Positions 50,496-58,968 of a DNA stretch of 64,000 nucleotides are shown one piece after another. Both the position numbers and the translations under genes were made by a program. This DNA is from Catellatospora sp. TT07R-123 (GTDB taxonomy: Bacteria; Actinomycetota; Actinomycetes; Mycobacteriales; Micromonosporaceae): contig NZ_BNEM01000002.1 of assembly GCF_018327705.1 (NCBI RefSeq), forward strand, positions 1,364,001-1,428,000, written 5' to 3'. The first letter of the stretch is position 1. Every line of letters begins with the position of its first letter. The notes under the pieces are model-generated. The model did not search any database. It had not been told where the DNA came from and was given only the letters and a program-made list of their open reading frames with translations.

Positions 50496-51434
50496 CTAGG
50501 CGGGCGCGGCCGGGAAGCGGCGCAGCACCTGCGGGTCCTGGAAGACGGTGATGCGCGAGATCCCCTGCGCCGAGACGGTCAGCACGTGCACCGTGTGCAG
50601 CCGGAACGTGGTGCCGTCGCCGACGTACGCGGCCAGCGCGGGCTGGCCGTTCGCCGACGACGGCAGCATCCGCCAGCTGCGGCCGCGCATCGCGAAGACC
50701 CGTTCCATGAAGCGGGCGTACAGGCCGGCGCCCCGGTACCACAGCGCGACCGGCGGCATCTCCAGCACGATGTCACCGGTCAGCAGCCCGACCAGCGCGG
50801 TGACGTCGGCCGCCTCGAAGGCGTCGACGTAGCGCCGCACCGCGGCCGCGACCTCTGCGTCGGCGGGTTCGCCGACGGCGGACTCCTGCGGGCAGGCCGC
50901 CGCCACGATCGCCCTGGCGCGCTGGAGGGCGCTGTTGGCCGAGGCCACCGACGTGCCGAGCAGCTCGGCGGTCTCGGCGGCCGGGTAGCCGAGGACGTCG
51001 CGCAGCAGGAACACGGCCCGCTGCCGGGGTGGGAGCAGCTGCATGGCGGCGATCAGCGCCAGCCGTACGCTGCTGCGCCGCACCGCGTGGTCGGCCGGGT
51101 CGGCAGTCTCGTCGGGCAGCGGTTGCAGCCAGGCGACGTCCAGCGCCGGGGTCAGCGGGGCGTGCGGGTCGTGGCCGGCGGCGACGAGGCTCGTCGGCAG
51201 TTCACGCCGGGGGCGGCCCTGCACCCAGGTGAGGCACACATTGGTGGCGATCTTGTACAGCCAGGTGCGCAGTGAGGCGACGCTCTCGTCGTACCGGTCC
51301 CGGGCCCGCCAGGCACGCAGCATGGTCTCCTGCACCAGGTCCTCGGCGTCGTCGGCCGACCCCGCCATCCGGTAGCAGTGGACCAGGATCTCGCGCCGGT
51401 ACGGGTCCAGGCGTCGGGCGAAAGCGTCGCTCAC
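50496..51434 (-). CDS. ECF sigma factor with C-terminal SnoaL-like domain
   Basis: A 312-residue extracytoplasmic-function sigma factor. Sigma-2 region: LVHCYRMAGSADDAEDLVQE, RTWLYKIATNVCL; sigma-4 region: LPPRQRAVFLLRDVLGYPAA, ETAELLGTSVASANSALQRA. About 110 residues follow (VRRYVDAFEAADVTALVGLL to FQDPQVLRRFPAAPA), a SnoaL/NTF2-like fold as in SigG/SigJ-type sigma factors that are controlled by this tail instead of an anti-sigma factor. A second SnoaL-like protein is encoded next, upstream region 20 bp away; its target genes are unknown. Confidence 0.88.
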   Translation of the reverse strand: MSDAFARRLDPYRREILVHCYRMAGSADDAEDLVQETMLRAWRARDRYDESVASLRTWLYKIATNVCLTWVQGRPRRELPTSLVAAGHDPHAPLTPALDVAWLQPLPDETADPADHAVRRSSVRLALIAAMQLLPPRQRAVFLLRDVLGYPAAETAELLGTSVASANSALQRARAIVAAACPQESAVGEPADAEVAAAVRRYVDAFEAADVTALVGLLTGDIVLEMPPVALWYRGAGLYARFMERVFAMRGRSWRMLPSSANGQPALAAYVGDGTTFRLHTVHVLTVSAQGISRITVFQDPQVLRRFPAAPA

Positions 51435-51454
51435 CGTCGTCTTTCCTCAGTGCG

Positions 51455-51841
51455 TCAGAGCTGGGCGGGGGTGTTGCTGTAGGCGGCGATCCGCCAGGCG
51501 CCGCCGCGCTTGCACAGTACCCAGGTCGCGTGCTTGGCCTGGCCCGCGGCGACCTCGGCCTGTCCGGCGGGCACGACCCCGGCCCGGCTCACCACGATCG
51601 CGGTCGACCCGTCGATGATGCGGATGTCCTGCGGCTCGTCGACGGCCCGCGAGCCCTTCAGCGGCCCGGCGAACGCGGCCTTCATGGAGTCGCGCACGGC
51701 CCTGCGGCCCTGGTGGAACACGCCGGGCATGGTCACCGTCGCGTCGTCGAGGTAGTCCTCGACGAACGCGTCGGCGTCGTTGTCGCGCCAGGCCTGGTAG
51801 AGGCGGTCGAATACGGCCAGAACAGCGGTTTCGTCAGTCAT
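51455..51841 (-). CDS. SgcJ/EcaC-type SnoaL-like protein
   Basis: A 128-residue NTF2-fold protein; ATG at 51841. VLAVFDRLYQAWRDNDADAF, VTMPGVFHQGRRAVRDSMKA and the end ATWVLCKRGGAWRIAAYSNT fit the SgcJ/EcaC group, found in antibiotic clusters and elsewhere. Catalysis unproven. It lies downstream of the monooxygenase-like gene and upstream of the sigma-factor gene on one strand, possibly one operon. Confidence 0.75.
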   Translation of the reverse strand: MTDETAVLAVFDRLYQAWRDNDADAFVEDYLDDATVTMPGVFHQGRRAVRDSMKAAFAGPLKGSRAVDEPQDIRIIDGSTAIVVSRAGVVPAGQAEVAAGQAKHATWVLCKRGGAWRIAAYSNTPAQL

Positions 51842-51900
51842 GCCGAGGTATACCGGCGCCACCGCCGGAACTCATCGGTGACGCCGGTCACATCGTCGGA

Positions 51901-52245
51901 TCACATCGGCGGCGCGGTGAAGTCGTAGGTGCGCTCCACCCGGGCCACCTCGACCCGGTAGCGGGCGTACCAGCGGTCGCGGCCCAGGCGCTGCGCCTCC
52001 AGGTGCTCGGGATGCTGCTGCCAGGCGCGGATCGACTCGGGGTCGCGGTAGTAGATGACGGTCAGGTCGCTGCCGTCCGGGGCGTACATCGACTCGCGGC
52101 CCAGGTAGCCGGGCTGCGCCGCGCCGAGCTCTCCCATCCGGCGGCCCATCGCGGCGTAGCCCTCCGGGTCGGTTCCGCTGGGCGTGCTGGTGATGATGAC
52201 GGCGTAGTAGGGCGGCTCGGGCCGATCCCGGTAAGGGGTGATCAT
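51901..52245 (-). CDS. Antibiotic-biosynthesis-monooxygenase-like dimeric barrel protein
   Basis: A 114-residue ferredoxin-fold protein; ATG at 52245 within MITPYRDRPEPPYYAVIITS. GYLGRESMYAPDGSDLTVIY and WQQHPEHLEAQRLGRDRWYA match the ABM family (YgiN/YqjZ-like). Such proteins can be haem-degrading or quinone oxygenases, or stress proteins; no cofactor residues decide here. Confidence 0.75.
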   Translation of the reverse strand: MITPYRDRPEPPYYAVIITSTPSGTDPEGYAAMGRRMGELGAAQPGYLGRESMYAPDGSDLTVIYYRDPESIRAWQQHPEHLEAQRLGRDRWYARYRVEVARVERTYDFTAPPM

Positions 52246-52339
52246 GCCCGATGCTAATGGCACGGCAGCGGCCGCGCGCAACCGGTTATCGTCGCGCCAC
52301 GACCGCCGCTCTCCGAGGAGACCGAGCAGACAGTCCGGA

Positions 52340-55300
52340 TCAGAGGTATCGGCGCGCGATGGCCACCAGCTCCGGGCCGTCGGCGCCGCGCCGGGTCAGC
52401 AGCTCGCGCAGGCCGCGCATGTCCTCGTCGTCGGCGTCCATGCCCTCCTCCTTGACCACCCGGTCCCACCCGGCGTCGTCCGGGGCGACCCGCAGCAGCA
52501 GCTCCAGCAGGATCACCGACTTGCCCCGCACCGTACGGCGGACGCCCAGCGGGTCGAGCAGCCACGGCCAGCGGACCATGACCTCGACCAGGCGGGCCAT
52601 CTCGGCGCTGTGCACCTGGGTGCCGCTGAGGCTGCTCGTGGTGGCGCCGAGCTCGTGCTCCAGCGCCATGTAGAAGCGCCACAGGTTGACGAACGCCTTG
52701 ATCTGGCGCGGGTTGCGGCCGGGCAGGTTCTGCACGGCCTCGTGCAGGGCGTCGCGGACGACGGGGATGTCCTCCAGCCGGTCCAGCACGCTGTCGGTGC
52801 CCGCGGCCGCGGTGGCCGTCGCCTGCGGGCCGGTGCGCTGGGTGGGGATCGCCGGCGCGGCCGCGGGTTCCGGTGCGGCGGCCGTGACGGACGGCTTGGA
52901 CCGCCGGAAGCCGCGGCGGCGGTCGCCGGGCGGGGCCTGCTCCTGCGGCACCACGACCCGGGGGCGGACCCGGTTGGACAGCAGGAGCTGGTCGAGGTAG
53001 CTGCGCATGGCGATGTCGGTGACCCGGGGCAGCCGCACCGGCAGGTCGACGATCTTCTCCATGAACCGCCAGCCGGTGTGACGCAGGTGCCGGTAGGTGA
53101 CCGGGTCCTCCTTGGCCCGCTTGTCGATCGCGGGCAGATGCGACTCCAGGTGCGCGGCGACCGTGGCCGGGTCCAGGCCCATCACGAAGATGCACGGGCC
53201 GAACGCCTTGGTGAGGAACAGGTTGATGGCCTCGATCGTGTCGGCCACGATGCCGGGGCTGCACCGGTCCATGTCGTCGATGAAGATGTACAGCGGCGAG
53301 TCGGCCACCAGGTCGATGACCTCGCGTACGTCGTGGCGCAGCAGGTACAGGTAGCCCCGGTCGGGCGTCTCCAGCGGGTCGGACACCGAGTCCGGGGCGC
53401 TGACGCCGCCCATGCGCGGGCCGCTGTCGGCCAGTGGGTCGTACCAGACGTTGAAGCCCTTGGCACTGGTGGCGACCAGCCGGATCACGATGCCGAGCGC
53501 GGCCAGGAAGATCACGACGGCGCTACCGAGGATCTTGTCGAGCTCGCCGGTGTTGACGACCGCCACCATCGTGGCGACGACGGCGGCGACCAGCGCCAGC
53601 GCGGCAGCGGCCAGGCCGATGACGCCGCGCAGGGTGTGCGGCCGGTAGCTCTCCAGGATCTGCCTGCGCACCTGCGCGGAGCTGGTGCGCTTGAGGTTGA
53701 GGTCGATGAACAGCCGCCGCCGCTGCTCCGGGGGCAGCCGCCGGGTGATCGCGGTCAGGATCTCGTTGGTCAGCCCGGCCCAGATCTGGTTGCGCTCCTC
53801 GTACATCCACGGGTTGAACCAGGCCGTGATCGGGGTGGGCGTGCCGCCGACCGGGCGCATCCGGTACGGCAGCTCGTTCTCGGCCGCCCGCTCCTGAAGC
53901 CGCTGCCAGGCCCAGGTCGGGGTCACCTTCGTGGTCACCGGTCTGCCGGTGTCGTTCATGACCAGGCGGTGCGTCTGCAACTCCGGCGCGGACGGCTTGT
54001 CCCGGCTGCCGGGCTCGTCGACGGCCGCGCGGATCTGCCGCAGGATGCTGGACTTGCCCTGGCCCCAGGGCGCGTGCACGCCCACCACCACCGGCGCGAT
54101 CGGCTCGGCCGAGCGCAGCGCGCTGACCAGCGTCTTGGTCAGGGCGGCGCGGGCGAGCAGGTCCGAGTCGGCCGGCTGGTCCTGTAGCAGGATCGACGTG
54201 GCCTCGACCGGGGACTCCAGCACGCCGCCGGAGGACAGCGGCTTGTCCCTGGAGATCGGCCAGTGCCGCAACACGCCGTCGTGACCGCCGCTGAGCAGGC
54301 CCGAGGTCACCCCGGCGGTGGCGGTCTGGTGCATGACGTGCAGGTCGCGGATCGAGATGTCGCTGCCCGCGGGCTTGGACGCCTGCCCGATGAGCTGGCC
54401 GTCCAGGTCCCACTTGAGGATCTCGCCGTTGTCGCAGCCGCCGAAGACCAGCACGTCGTCCTGGGCGGTGCGGTGCATCGCCACGGCGCGCACCTGCCGG
54501 TTGGCCCTGGTCTCGGGCGTCACCGGCATGGCGAACCGCTTGACCAGGACGCCGAGCTTGACGTCGTACAACTCGACGTTGCCGTCGGTGCGGGCCACGA
54601 CGACCAGGTTGGTGGTGTCGGGGCGCCCGGCGGCGCGGGGCCCGCCGCGCACGGTGGCGACGTCGGCGATCGAGTCCGTCTCGACGGTGCGCAGCTCGCC
54701 GCCGAGCAGCGGGATGCGGAACAGGCCCTGGGTCGAGCCGATGATCACGCGCACCTCGTCGGCGGCGTAGCCGACCGCCAGCGAGGACACCTCGCCCACC
54801 TCGTCGGCGAGGATCCTCATGTCGTTCGGGTCGTCGAGCGGGCAGGTGCGGACGGTGCCGTCGGGGCCGCCGCTGACGGCATACCACCGGCCGTCGAGCT
54901 CGGCGGTGGCCAGCGCCCACACCTCGGCCTCGTGGCCCATGCGCAGCTCTTCGCGCCAGCCCGTCTCCGGATGCCAGTCGTAGACGCGGTGGTCGGCGCC
55001 GCCGCTGATCAGGTGCGGGCGCTCGGCGGTCCCGCCGAAGGCCAGCGCGCGTACGGTGCTGTCGTGCCCCTCCAGCGTATGGCGGTGCTGGCGGGTGGCC
55101 GGGTCGACGACGTAGATGATCCGGTTCACCCCGGCGCAGGCGTAGAAGTCGCCCGACTCGCCGGTGCCGCCGGTGACGGCCCAGATCGTGTTCGGGATGC
55201 GGGTGACGTCGTTCTTCTGCTGGTCCAGCAGTACGCTGGAGGTCAGACGATTGATCTTGATGTCGCCGTTGAAGTCGCCGGACGCGACGAGGATGCCGTC

Positions 55301-56188
55301 GGGCAGGGTCTCGCAGGCCACGGCGTACACCTCGCCGCTGTGCAGCGCCACCTCCGCCGCGGGCCGCTCGGTCGGGCCGTCGTAGCGCCAGAGCGACACC
55401 TGGCCCCGCGCCGACGCCGTGACCAGCATCGCCACCCCGGCGTCGACCACGTGGCCGAGGCGCCGGATGGTGCCGCCCGTGTGGTACTCGCGCAGCAGGC
55501 GCAGGCCCCCGCCGGTCGGCAGCCAGACCTTCATCACCTGGTCCGAGCTGCCGGAGGCGACGAGCTGGGCGCCGTCGGGGCCGGGCGGCAGCGCGATCAC
55601 GGTCCAGATCGGGCCGCTGTGGCCCGGCGTCGTCACCGGCTCCGCCCCGCGCTCGGTCAGGTCCCAGGTCAGGATCGTGCCGTCGGTCAGGGCGCAGGCC
55701 GCGTACGGCCGGCCCTCGTGCTGGTACAGGCACACCTTGAACGGCCGGGCGCTCAGCTTCGAGGCGTCGGCGACCAGCTCGGTGAACGGGTCCCGGGCGG
55801 CGCGCGGGTCCCACAGCGACACGCCGCTCTCCCGCGCCACCACGACGACGTCCGTGCCGCCGACGCCCCGGCCCACCGCGAAGTCCCGGATCTCGCCCCG
55901 CCCGTGCACCAGCTGGCGCACCTCGTGGCCGTTGCCCGGGTTGATCTCGCGGATCTCGCCGTTGGGCCCGCCCACCAGCAGGTGGTCGCCGTGCTGCCCG
56001 GACGGCAGCGCGGCCAGCGCCGTCACCGGCATGCCCGCCGCCACGATGCGGATGAGCTGCTTCGACTTCGCCTCGATCAGGTCTACACCCTGGCTGCGCC
56101 CCGCCGCCAGGATCAGATCTTGATCCACGCGTACGAAGACCATATGGTCGATCTGGCCACTGAGCGTATGACCCATCGCCTGCGTCAC
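52340..56188 (-). CDS. WD40-repeat/KAP P-loop NTPase fusion protein
   Basis: A 1282-residue protein. Residues 1 to about 640 are WD40-type propeller repeats (for example TPGHSGPIWTVIALPPG, LEGHDSTVRALAFGG, SGGPDGTVRTCPLDDPNDMR, SGGHDGVLRHWPI), enough for two seven-bladed propellers. A KAP NTPase follows: Walker A VVVGVHAPWGQGKSSILRQI near 705, a pair of membrane helices inserted near 865-915 (GVIGLAAAALALVAAVVATM, SAVVIFLAALGIVIRLVA) and Walker B SPLYIFIDDMDRCSPGIVAD near 965, then VRLPRVTDIAMRSYLDQLLL and a Pro/Ala linker with a helical C-terminus. KAP ATPases (human KIDINS220, phage-exclusion PifA) are membrane signalling or defence proteins. A sensor that couples propeller binding to NTP hydrolysis is inferred. 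Confidence 0.85.
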   Translation of the reverse strand: MTQAMGHTLSGQIDHMVFVRVDQDLILAAGRSQGVDLIEAKSKQLIRIVAAGMPVTALAALPSGQHGDHLLVGGPNGEIREINPGNGHEVRQLVHGRGEIRDFAVGRGVGGTDVVVVARESGVSLWDPRAARDPFTELVADASKLSARPFKVCLYQHEGRPYAACALTDGTILTWDLTERGAEPVTTPGHSGPIWTVIALPPGPDGAQLVASGSSDQVMKVWLPTGGGLRLLREYHTGGTIRRLGHVVDAGVAMLVTASARGQVSLWRYDGPTERPAAEVALHSGEVYAVACETLPDGILVASGDFNGDIKINRLTSSVLLDQQKNDVTRIPNTIWAVTGGTGESGDFYACAGVNRIIYVVDPATRQHRHTLEGHDSTVRALAFGGTAERPHLISGGADHRVYDWHPETGWREELRMGHEAEVWALATAELDGRWYAVSGGPDGTVRTCPLDDPNDMRILADEVGEVSSLAVGYAADEVRVIIGSTQGLFRIPLLGGELRTVETDSIADVATVRGGPRAAGRPDTTNLVVVARTDGNVELYDVKLGVLVKRFAMPVTPETRANRQVRAVAMHRTAQDDVLVFGGCDNGEILKWDLDGQLIGQASKPAGSDISIRDLHVMHQTATAGVTSGLLSGGHDGVLRHWPISRDKPLSSGGVLESPVEATSILLQDQPADSDLLARAALTKTLVSALRSAEPIAPVVVGVHAPWGQGKSSILRQIRAAVDEPGSRDKPSAPELQTHRLVMNDTGRPVTTKVTPTWAWQRLQERAAENELPYRMRPVGGTPTPITAWFNPWMYEERNQIWAGLTNEILTAITRRLPPEQRRRLFIDLNLKRTSSAQVRRQILESYRPHTLRGVIGLAAAALALVAAVVATMVAVVNTGELDKILGSAVVIFLAALGIVIRLVATSAKGFNVWYDPLADSGPRMGGVSAPDSVSDPLETPDRGYLYLLRHDVREVIDLVADSPLYIFIDDMDRCSPGIVADTIEAINLFLTKAFGPCIFVMGLDPATVAAHLESHLPAIDKRAKEDPVTYRHLRHTGWRFMEKIVDLPVRLPRVTDIAMRSYLDQLLLSNRVRPRVVVPQEQAPPGDRRRGFRRSKPSVTAAAPEPAAAPAIPTQRTGPQATATAAAGTDSVLDRLEDIPVVRDALHEAVQNLPGRNPRQIKAFVNLWRFYMALEHELGATTSSLSGTQVHSAEMARLVEVMVRWPWLLDPLGVRRTVRGKSVILLELLLRVAPDDAGWDRVVKEEGMDADDEDMRGLRELLTRRGADGPELVAIARRYL

Positions 56189-56278
56189 GTTTAGTCCCCC
56201 ATCACCGTGGCGACATCAGCATAGGTGGATGACCACACGTACAGTAGGCCCTGATCACCAGCGAACGACGACGACCGG

Positions 56279-57547
56279 GTGCGGATGAAAGTGAAGATCA
56301 CGGACGCGACAGGAGCCGGCCCGGTGACGACCACTCGGCAGCAGCAGGAGCAGCCAGAACTCGTCACCGCGCGGCCACGCCCGCGCCTGGAGGCGATGGA
56401 CTGGATCGCGATCGGGCTGCTGCTCGGCGGCGGCGCCGCCGTGGCGACCGGGCTGCTGCCGTACGCCGACGCGAAGGCCACCGTCTCGCGGATCCTGCCG
56501 CTGCTGGTCTTCCTCGGCTCGGTGATCGTGCTCGCGGAGCTGGCCGCCCGCGCCGAGCTGTTCGACGTGATCGCGGTCAAGGTCACCGCTCTGGGCCGCG
56601 GCCGCAACGTCGCGCTGTTCCTGCTCTGCTTCGCGTTCGCCGCGCTCAACACGATCTTCCTCAACCTCGACACCACCGCGGTCCTGCTCACCCCGGTGCT
56701 GCTGGCCACCGCGCGGCGCGCGAACACGGCCGCGCTGCCCCTGGCCATGACCACGGTCTGGCTGGCCAACACCGCCAGCCTGCTGCTGCCCGTGTCGAAC
56801 CTCACCAACCTGCTCGCCGCCGACCGCATCGACCTGGAGCCGCTGGACTTCGCCGCCAAGATGGCGCTGCCGCAGCTGGCCGCCCTGATCCCGATCGGCC
56901 TGTGCCTCTGGCTGTTCTACTGGCGCACCAACCCGCCCCGGTACGAGATCCCCCCGCCGCACCGGCCCGCCGACCCGCGCCTGTTCCGGGTCGCGGCGGT
57001 CTGCGTGGCCGGGTTCATCGTCTGCATCCTGACCGGCGTCACCATCGAGATCGCCTCGATCGCGGGCGCGGTGCTGCTGCTGGTGGCGTTCCTGATCTGG
57101 CGCCGCACCGAACTGTCCTGGAGCATGCTGCCGTGGCGGCTGCTGGTCTTCGTCACCGGCCTGTTCCTGGTCGTCGACACGATCAGCCGGCACGGGCTGT
57201 CCACGGTCATGTCGGCGCTGATCGGGACCGACCCCGGCACCGAGGGCGTGATCCGGGCCGCGTCGGTCGGCGCGGGCTCGGCGAACCTGCTGAACAACCT
57301 GCCCAGCTACGTCGCGGGCGAGTCGGTGATCCCGGTCGCCAACCACGACCAGCTCATCGGCCTGCTCATCGGCACCAACGTCGGCCCGCTGATCGTGCCG
57401 TGGGCGTCGCTGGCCACCATGATCTGGGCCGAACGCTGCCGCGCCAACGGGCTGCGCATCCAGTGGCGCCCGTTCATCCTGGCCAGCACGGTCGCCGCGA
57501 TCCTCACCCTCGCCACCACCACCGGCGCCCTCCTCCTCACCCCCTGA
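56279..57547 (+). CDS. ArsB/NhaD/SLC13-superfamily ion transporter
   Basis: A 422-residue membrane transporter of about eleven helices after a 35-residue leader. The re-entrant-loop motifs are clear in both halves: LNTIFLNLDTTAVLLTPVLL (about 121-140) and GSANLLNNLPSYVAGESVIP (about 326-345), the hallmark of ArsB/CitMHS-type ion transporters; GTNVGPLIVPWASLATMIWA follows. Arsenite efflux is the textbook role of ArsB, but no arsR, arsC or arsenic genes are near, so substrate is open. It is divergent from the WD40-KAP gene. Confidence 0.85.
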   Translation: MRMKVKITDATGAGPVTTTRQQQEQPELVTARPRPRLEAMDWIAIGLLLGGGAAVATGLLPYADAKATVSRILPLLVFLGSVIVLAELAARAELFDVIAVKVTALGRGRNVALFLLCFAFAALNTIFLNLDTTAVLLTPVLLATARRANTAALPLAMTTVWLANTASLLLPVSNLTNLLAADRIDLEPLDFAAKMALPQLAALIPIGLCLWLFYWRTNPPRYEIPPPHRPADPRLFRVAAVCVAGFIVCILTGVTIEIASIAGAVLLLVAFLIWRRTELSWSMLPWRLLVFVTGLFLVVDTISRHGLSTVMSALIGTDPGTEGVIRAASVGAGSANLLNNLPSYVAGESVIPVANHDQLIGLLIGTNVGPLIVPWASLATMIWAERCRANGLRIQWRPFILASTVAAILTLATTTGALLLTP

Positions 57548-57673
57548 CCCCACCCGCCCCGCACCACCTACGGCGCACCACCCGGCCTCCGCCATCCCTC
57601 GCGCCCACACCCACGCTCGCTCGCGCTCGTACCCGTGCTCGCTCCGGCGCTCGCGCTCGCTCCGGCAACGTCC

Positions 57674-57737
57674 GTGCAGTTTCGGGGAAAGTGCACGAAT
57701 GTGTCCCGCGTTTCGCACACTTTCCCCGAAACTGCAC
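57674..57737. repeat. Family B inverted repeat, copy 2
   Basis: Perfect 20-bp arms GTGCAGTTTCGGGGAAAGTG (57674-57693) and complement (57718-57737), 24-nt loop. Same arms as at 39031, with the flanking GAAT and TTCGC of the loop also conserved. Confidence 0.87.
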
Positions 57738-57790
57738 AAATCATGGACCTGCGCCAAGCCCGGCAGACTGGGCTCGGGCCCGGTGTAGGC

Positions 57791-58030
57791 AGCGGCCCGG
57801 TGCGGCACGGAGCGCGGCCCAGGCGCGGTGCGGCACAGGCGCGGGGCGTGGTGCGGGCACGGGCACGGGGCCGCGGTGCGGGCACGGGCACGGGGCCGCG
57901 GTGCGGGCACGGCGCGGGGCGGGCGCGGCGCGGGGCGGGCGCGGCGCGGGGCGGGCGCGGCGCGGGGCGTGGTGCGGCGCGGGGCGTGGTGCGGGCGCGG
58001 CCGGGCACGGACCTGGTGTGGGCGCGGCTC
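57791..58030. repeat. GC-rich tandem-repeat tract
   Basis: About 240 bp, over 85% GC, made of short repeats: a 25-bp type beginning GGTGCGGGCACGGGCAC (two copies) and a CGCGGCGCGGGGCGGG type (at least three copies), then GGGGCGTGGTGCGG-like units. G-rich on the plus strand; may slip or form G-quadruplexes. Confidence 0.8.
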
Positions 58031-58039
58031 AGAGACGTT

Positions 58040-58102
58040 CGAAGTTGCCGGGCAATCGGGCGTATCTTGGGCTCTCTTTCGCCCGATTGCCCGGCAACTT
58101 CG
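58040..58102. repeat. Family A inverted repeat, copy 3 (longest)
   Basis: Perfect 23-bp arms at 58040-58062 and 58080-58102 (core TTGCCGGGCAATCGGGCG), 17-nt loop. It lies 48 bp beyond the stop of the minus-strand gene at 58151, so it could terminate that gene. Confidence 0.87.
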
Positions 58103-58150
58103 CGCGGCCGGGCGGGCGGGCGAGCGGGCGGGCGAGCGGCGAGGGTGGGG

Positions 58151-58462
58151 TCAAGGGCGGGGGTCGTGTACCTCGATGACGCGGGTGGTGGGGGCGGCGG
58201 CGCCTAGCTGGGCACGTAGGGCGAGGCGGTCCGGGTCGGCGAGGGCGGCCTCGTAACCAGCGCGGGACGTGAAGCGGATCAGCTGCACCTCGGTGGCGCC
58301 GCCGTCGGTGCTGTACAGGCGGCGTTCGACCGTGCCGCCGTAGCTGTGCAGTACGGCCAGCACCGCGTCCTCGTACTCCCGGCCCGCGTCGACGTGCCCC
58401 GGGGCCATCTCCACCACCGCGACCAGGAACAGCGCCTCGGCCGGGTTCTCTCCTTGTGCCAT
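58151..58462 (-). CDS. DUF1330-like dimeric alpha/beta-barrel protein
   Basis: A 103-residue protein, ATG at 58462 (MAQGENPAEALFLVAVVEMA). EYEDAVLAVLHSYGGTVERR, TEVQLIRFTSRAGYEAALAD and PDRLALRAQLG fit the DUF1330/ABM-type barrel. Function unknown. Isolated between two repeat-rich gaps. Confidence 0.65.
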   Translation of the reverse strand: MAQGENPAEALFLVAVVEMAPGHVDAGREYEDAVLAVLHSYGGTVERRLYSTDGGATEVQLIRFTSRAGYEAALADPDRLALRAQLGAAAPTTRVIEVHDPRP

Positions 58463-58712
58463 CGTCACGCCGCGCAGTATCGCACCGCGCCCCACTTCCG
58501 ATCGGCCGTGAACCAGGCCCCTCCCACTGCTTGATCGCTACCTGCGCCGCTCCCAATGGAACAACGCTCAGGCCGACGACGAAGCGGCCGGGGACGCCGA
58601 TCTTCGCAATCCCGGCATCCGCTGGATCCGCGCTCTCGGCCAAGACCTCACTTTCGGCGTCCAGAACCCCCAGAACCGACCGGAAACAACGATCTTGCCC
58701 GGTGGCCACTCG

Positions 58713-58777
58713 ATGATCGCCGTCATCGGTCAGAAAGTCGGCGCCAACTGCGGGTTCTGACCGGAGACAGCGATCAT
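58713..58777. repeat. Family C inverted repeat, copy 4
   Basis: Arms at 58713-58735 and 58755-58777 pair at 20 of 23 positions; right-arm core TGACCGGAGACAGCGATC resembles copy 1 (TGACCGGAAACGACGATC). Confidence 0.75.
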
Positions 58778-58880
58778 GCGGCGCGAGTCCCCACGCCCAC
58801 GCAGCACGAATCCCCACGCCCACGCGGTGCGGATCCCCACGCCCACGCGGTGCGGAGTCTCGCGCCCACACGGTGCGGAG
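58778..58880. repeat. Tandem repeat, about 23-bp unit, four copies
   Basis: Units resembling GCGGTGCGGATCCCCACGCC + CAC follow each other from 58778 to about 58880 with drift. No spacers, so not a CRISPR array. Confidence 0.75.
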
Positions 58881-58968
58881 CTTCGCGCTGTCAGGGGGTT
58901 GGGTGGGGTGGGGTGGGTGGCGGGGGCGTGGTGCAATTTCGGGGAGGTTGTCCAATGTGGGGAGACAC

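Larger units (their letters stand above)
57548..58150. other. 603-bp non-coding region packed with repeats
   Basis: No convincing gene. In order: Arg-codon-like low-complexity tract (57600-57670), family B copy 2, GC-rich tandem repeats (57791-58030), family A copy 3. Confidence 0.65.
58463..58968. other. 506-bp non-coding region with decayed repeats
   Basis: No gene seen. Contains a half family C element (CCGACCGGAAACAACGATC near 58675), family C copy 4, a tandem repeat of about 23 bp, and a family-B-like half site (GTGCAATTTCGGGGAGGTTG, 58931-58950) just before the next gene. Confidence 0.55.

Noticed and set aside
56279-57547. Arsenic-resistance operon
   Set aside because: Only an ArsB-superfamily transporter is present; no arsR, arsC or ArsR-type operator is seen.
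57548-58150. Long Arg/Gly/Ala-rich frames in the repeat region
   Set aside because: They arise from GC tandem repeats open in several frames on both strands, without start signals.
58778-58880. CRISPR-like short repeats
   Set aside because: Units abut without unique spacers and no cas genes are in the window.
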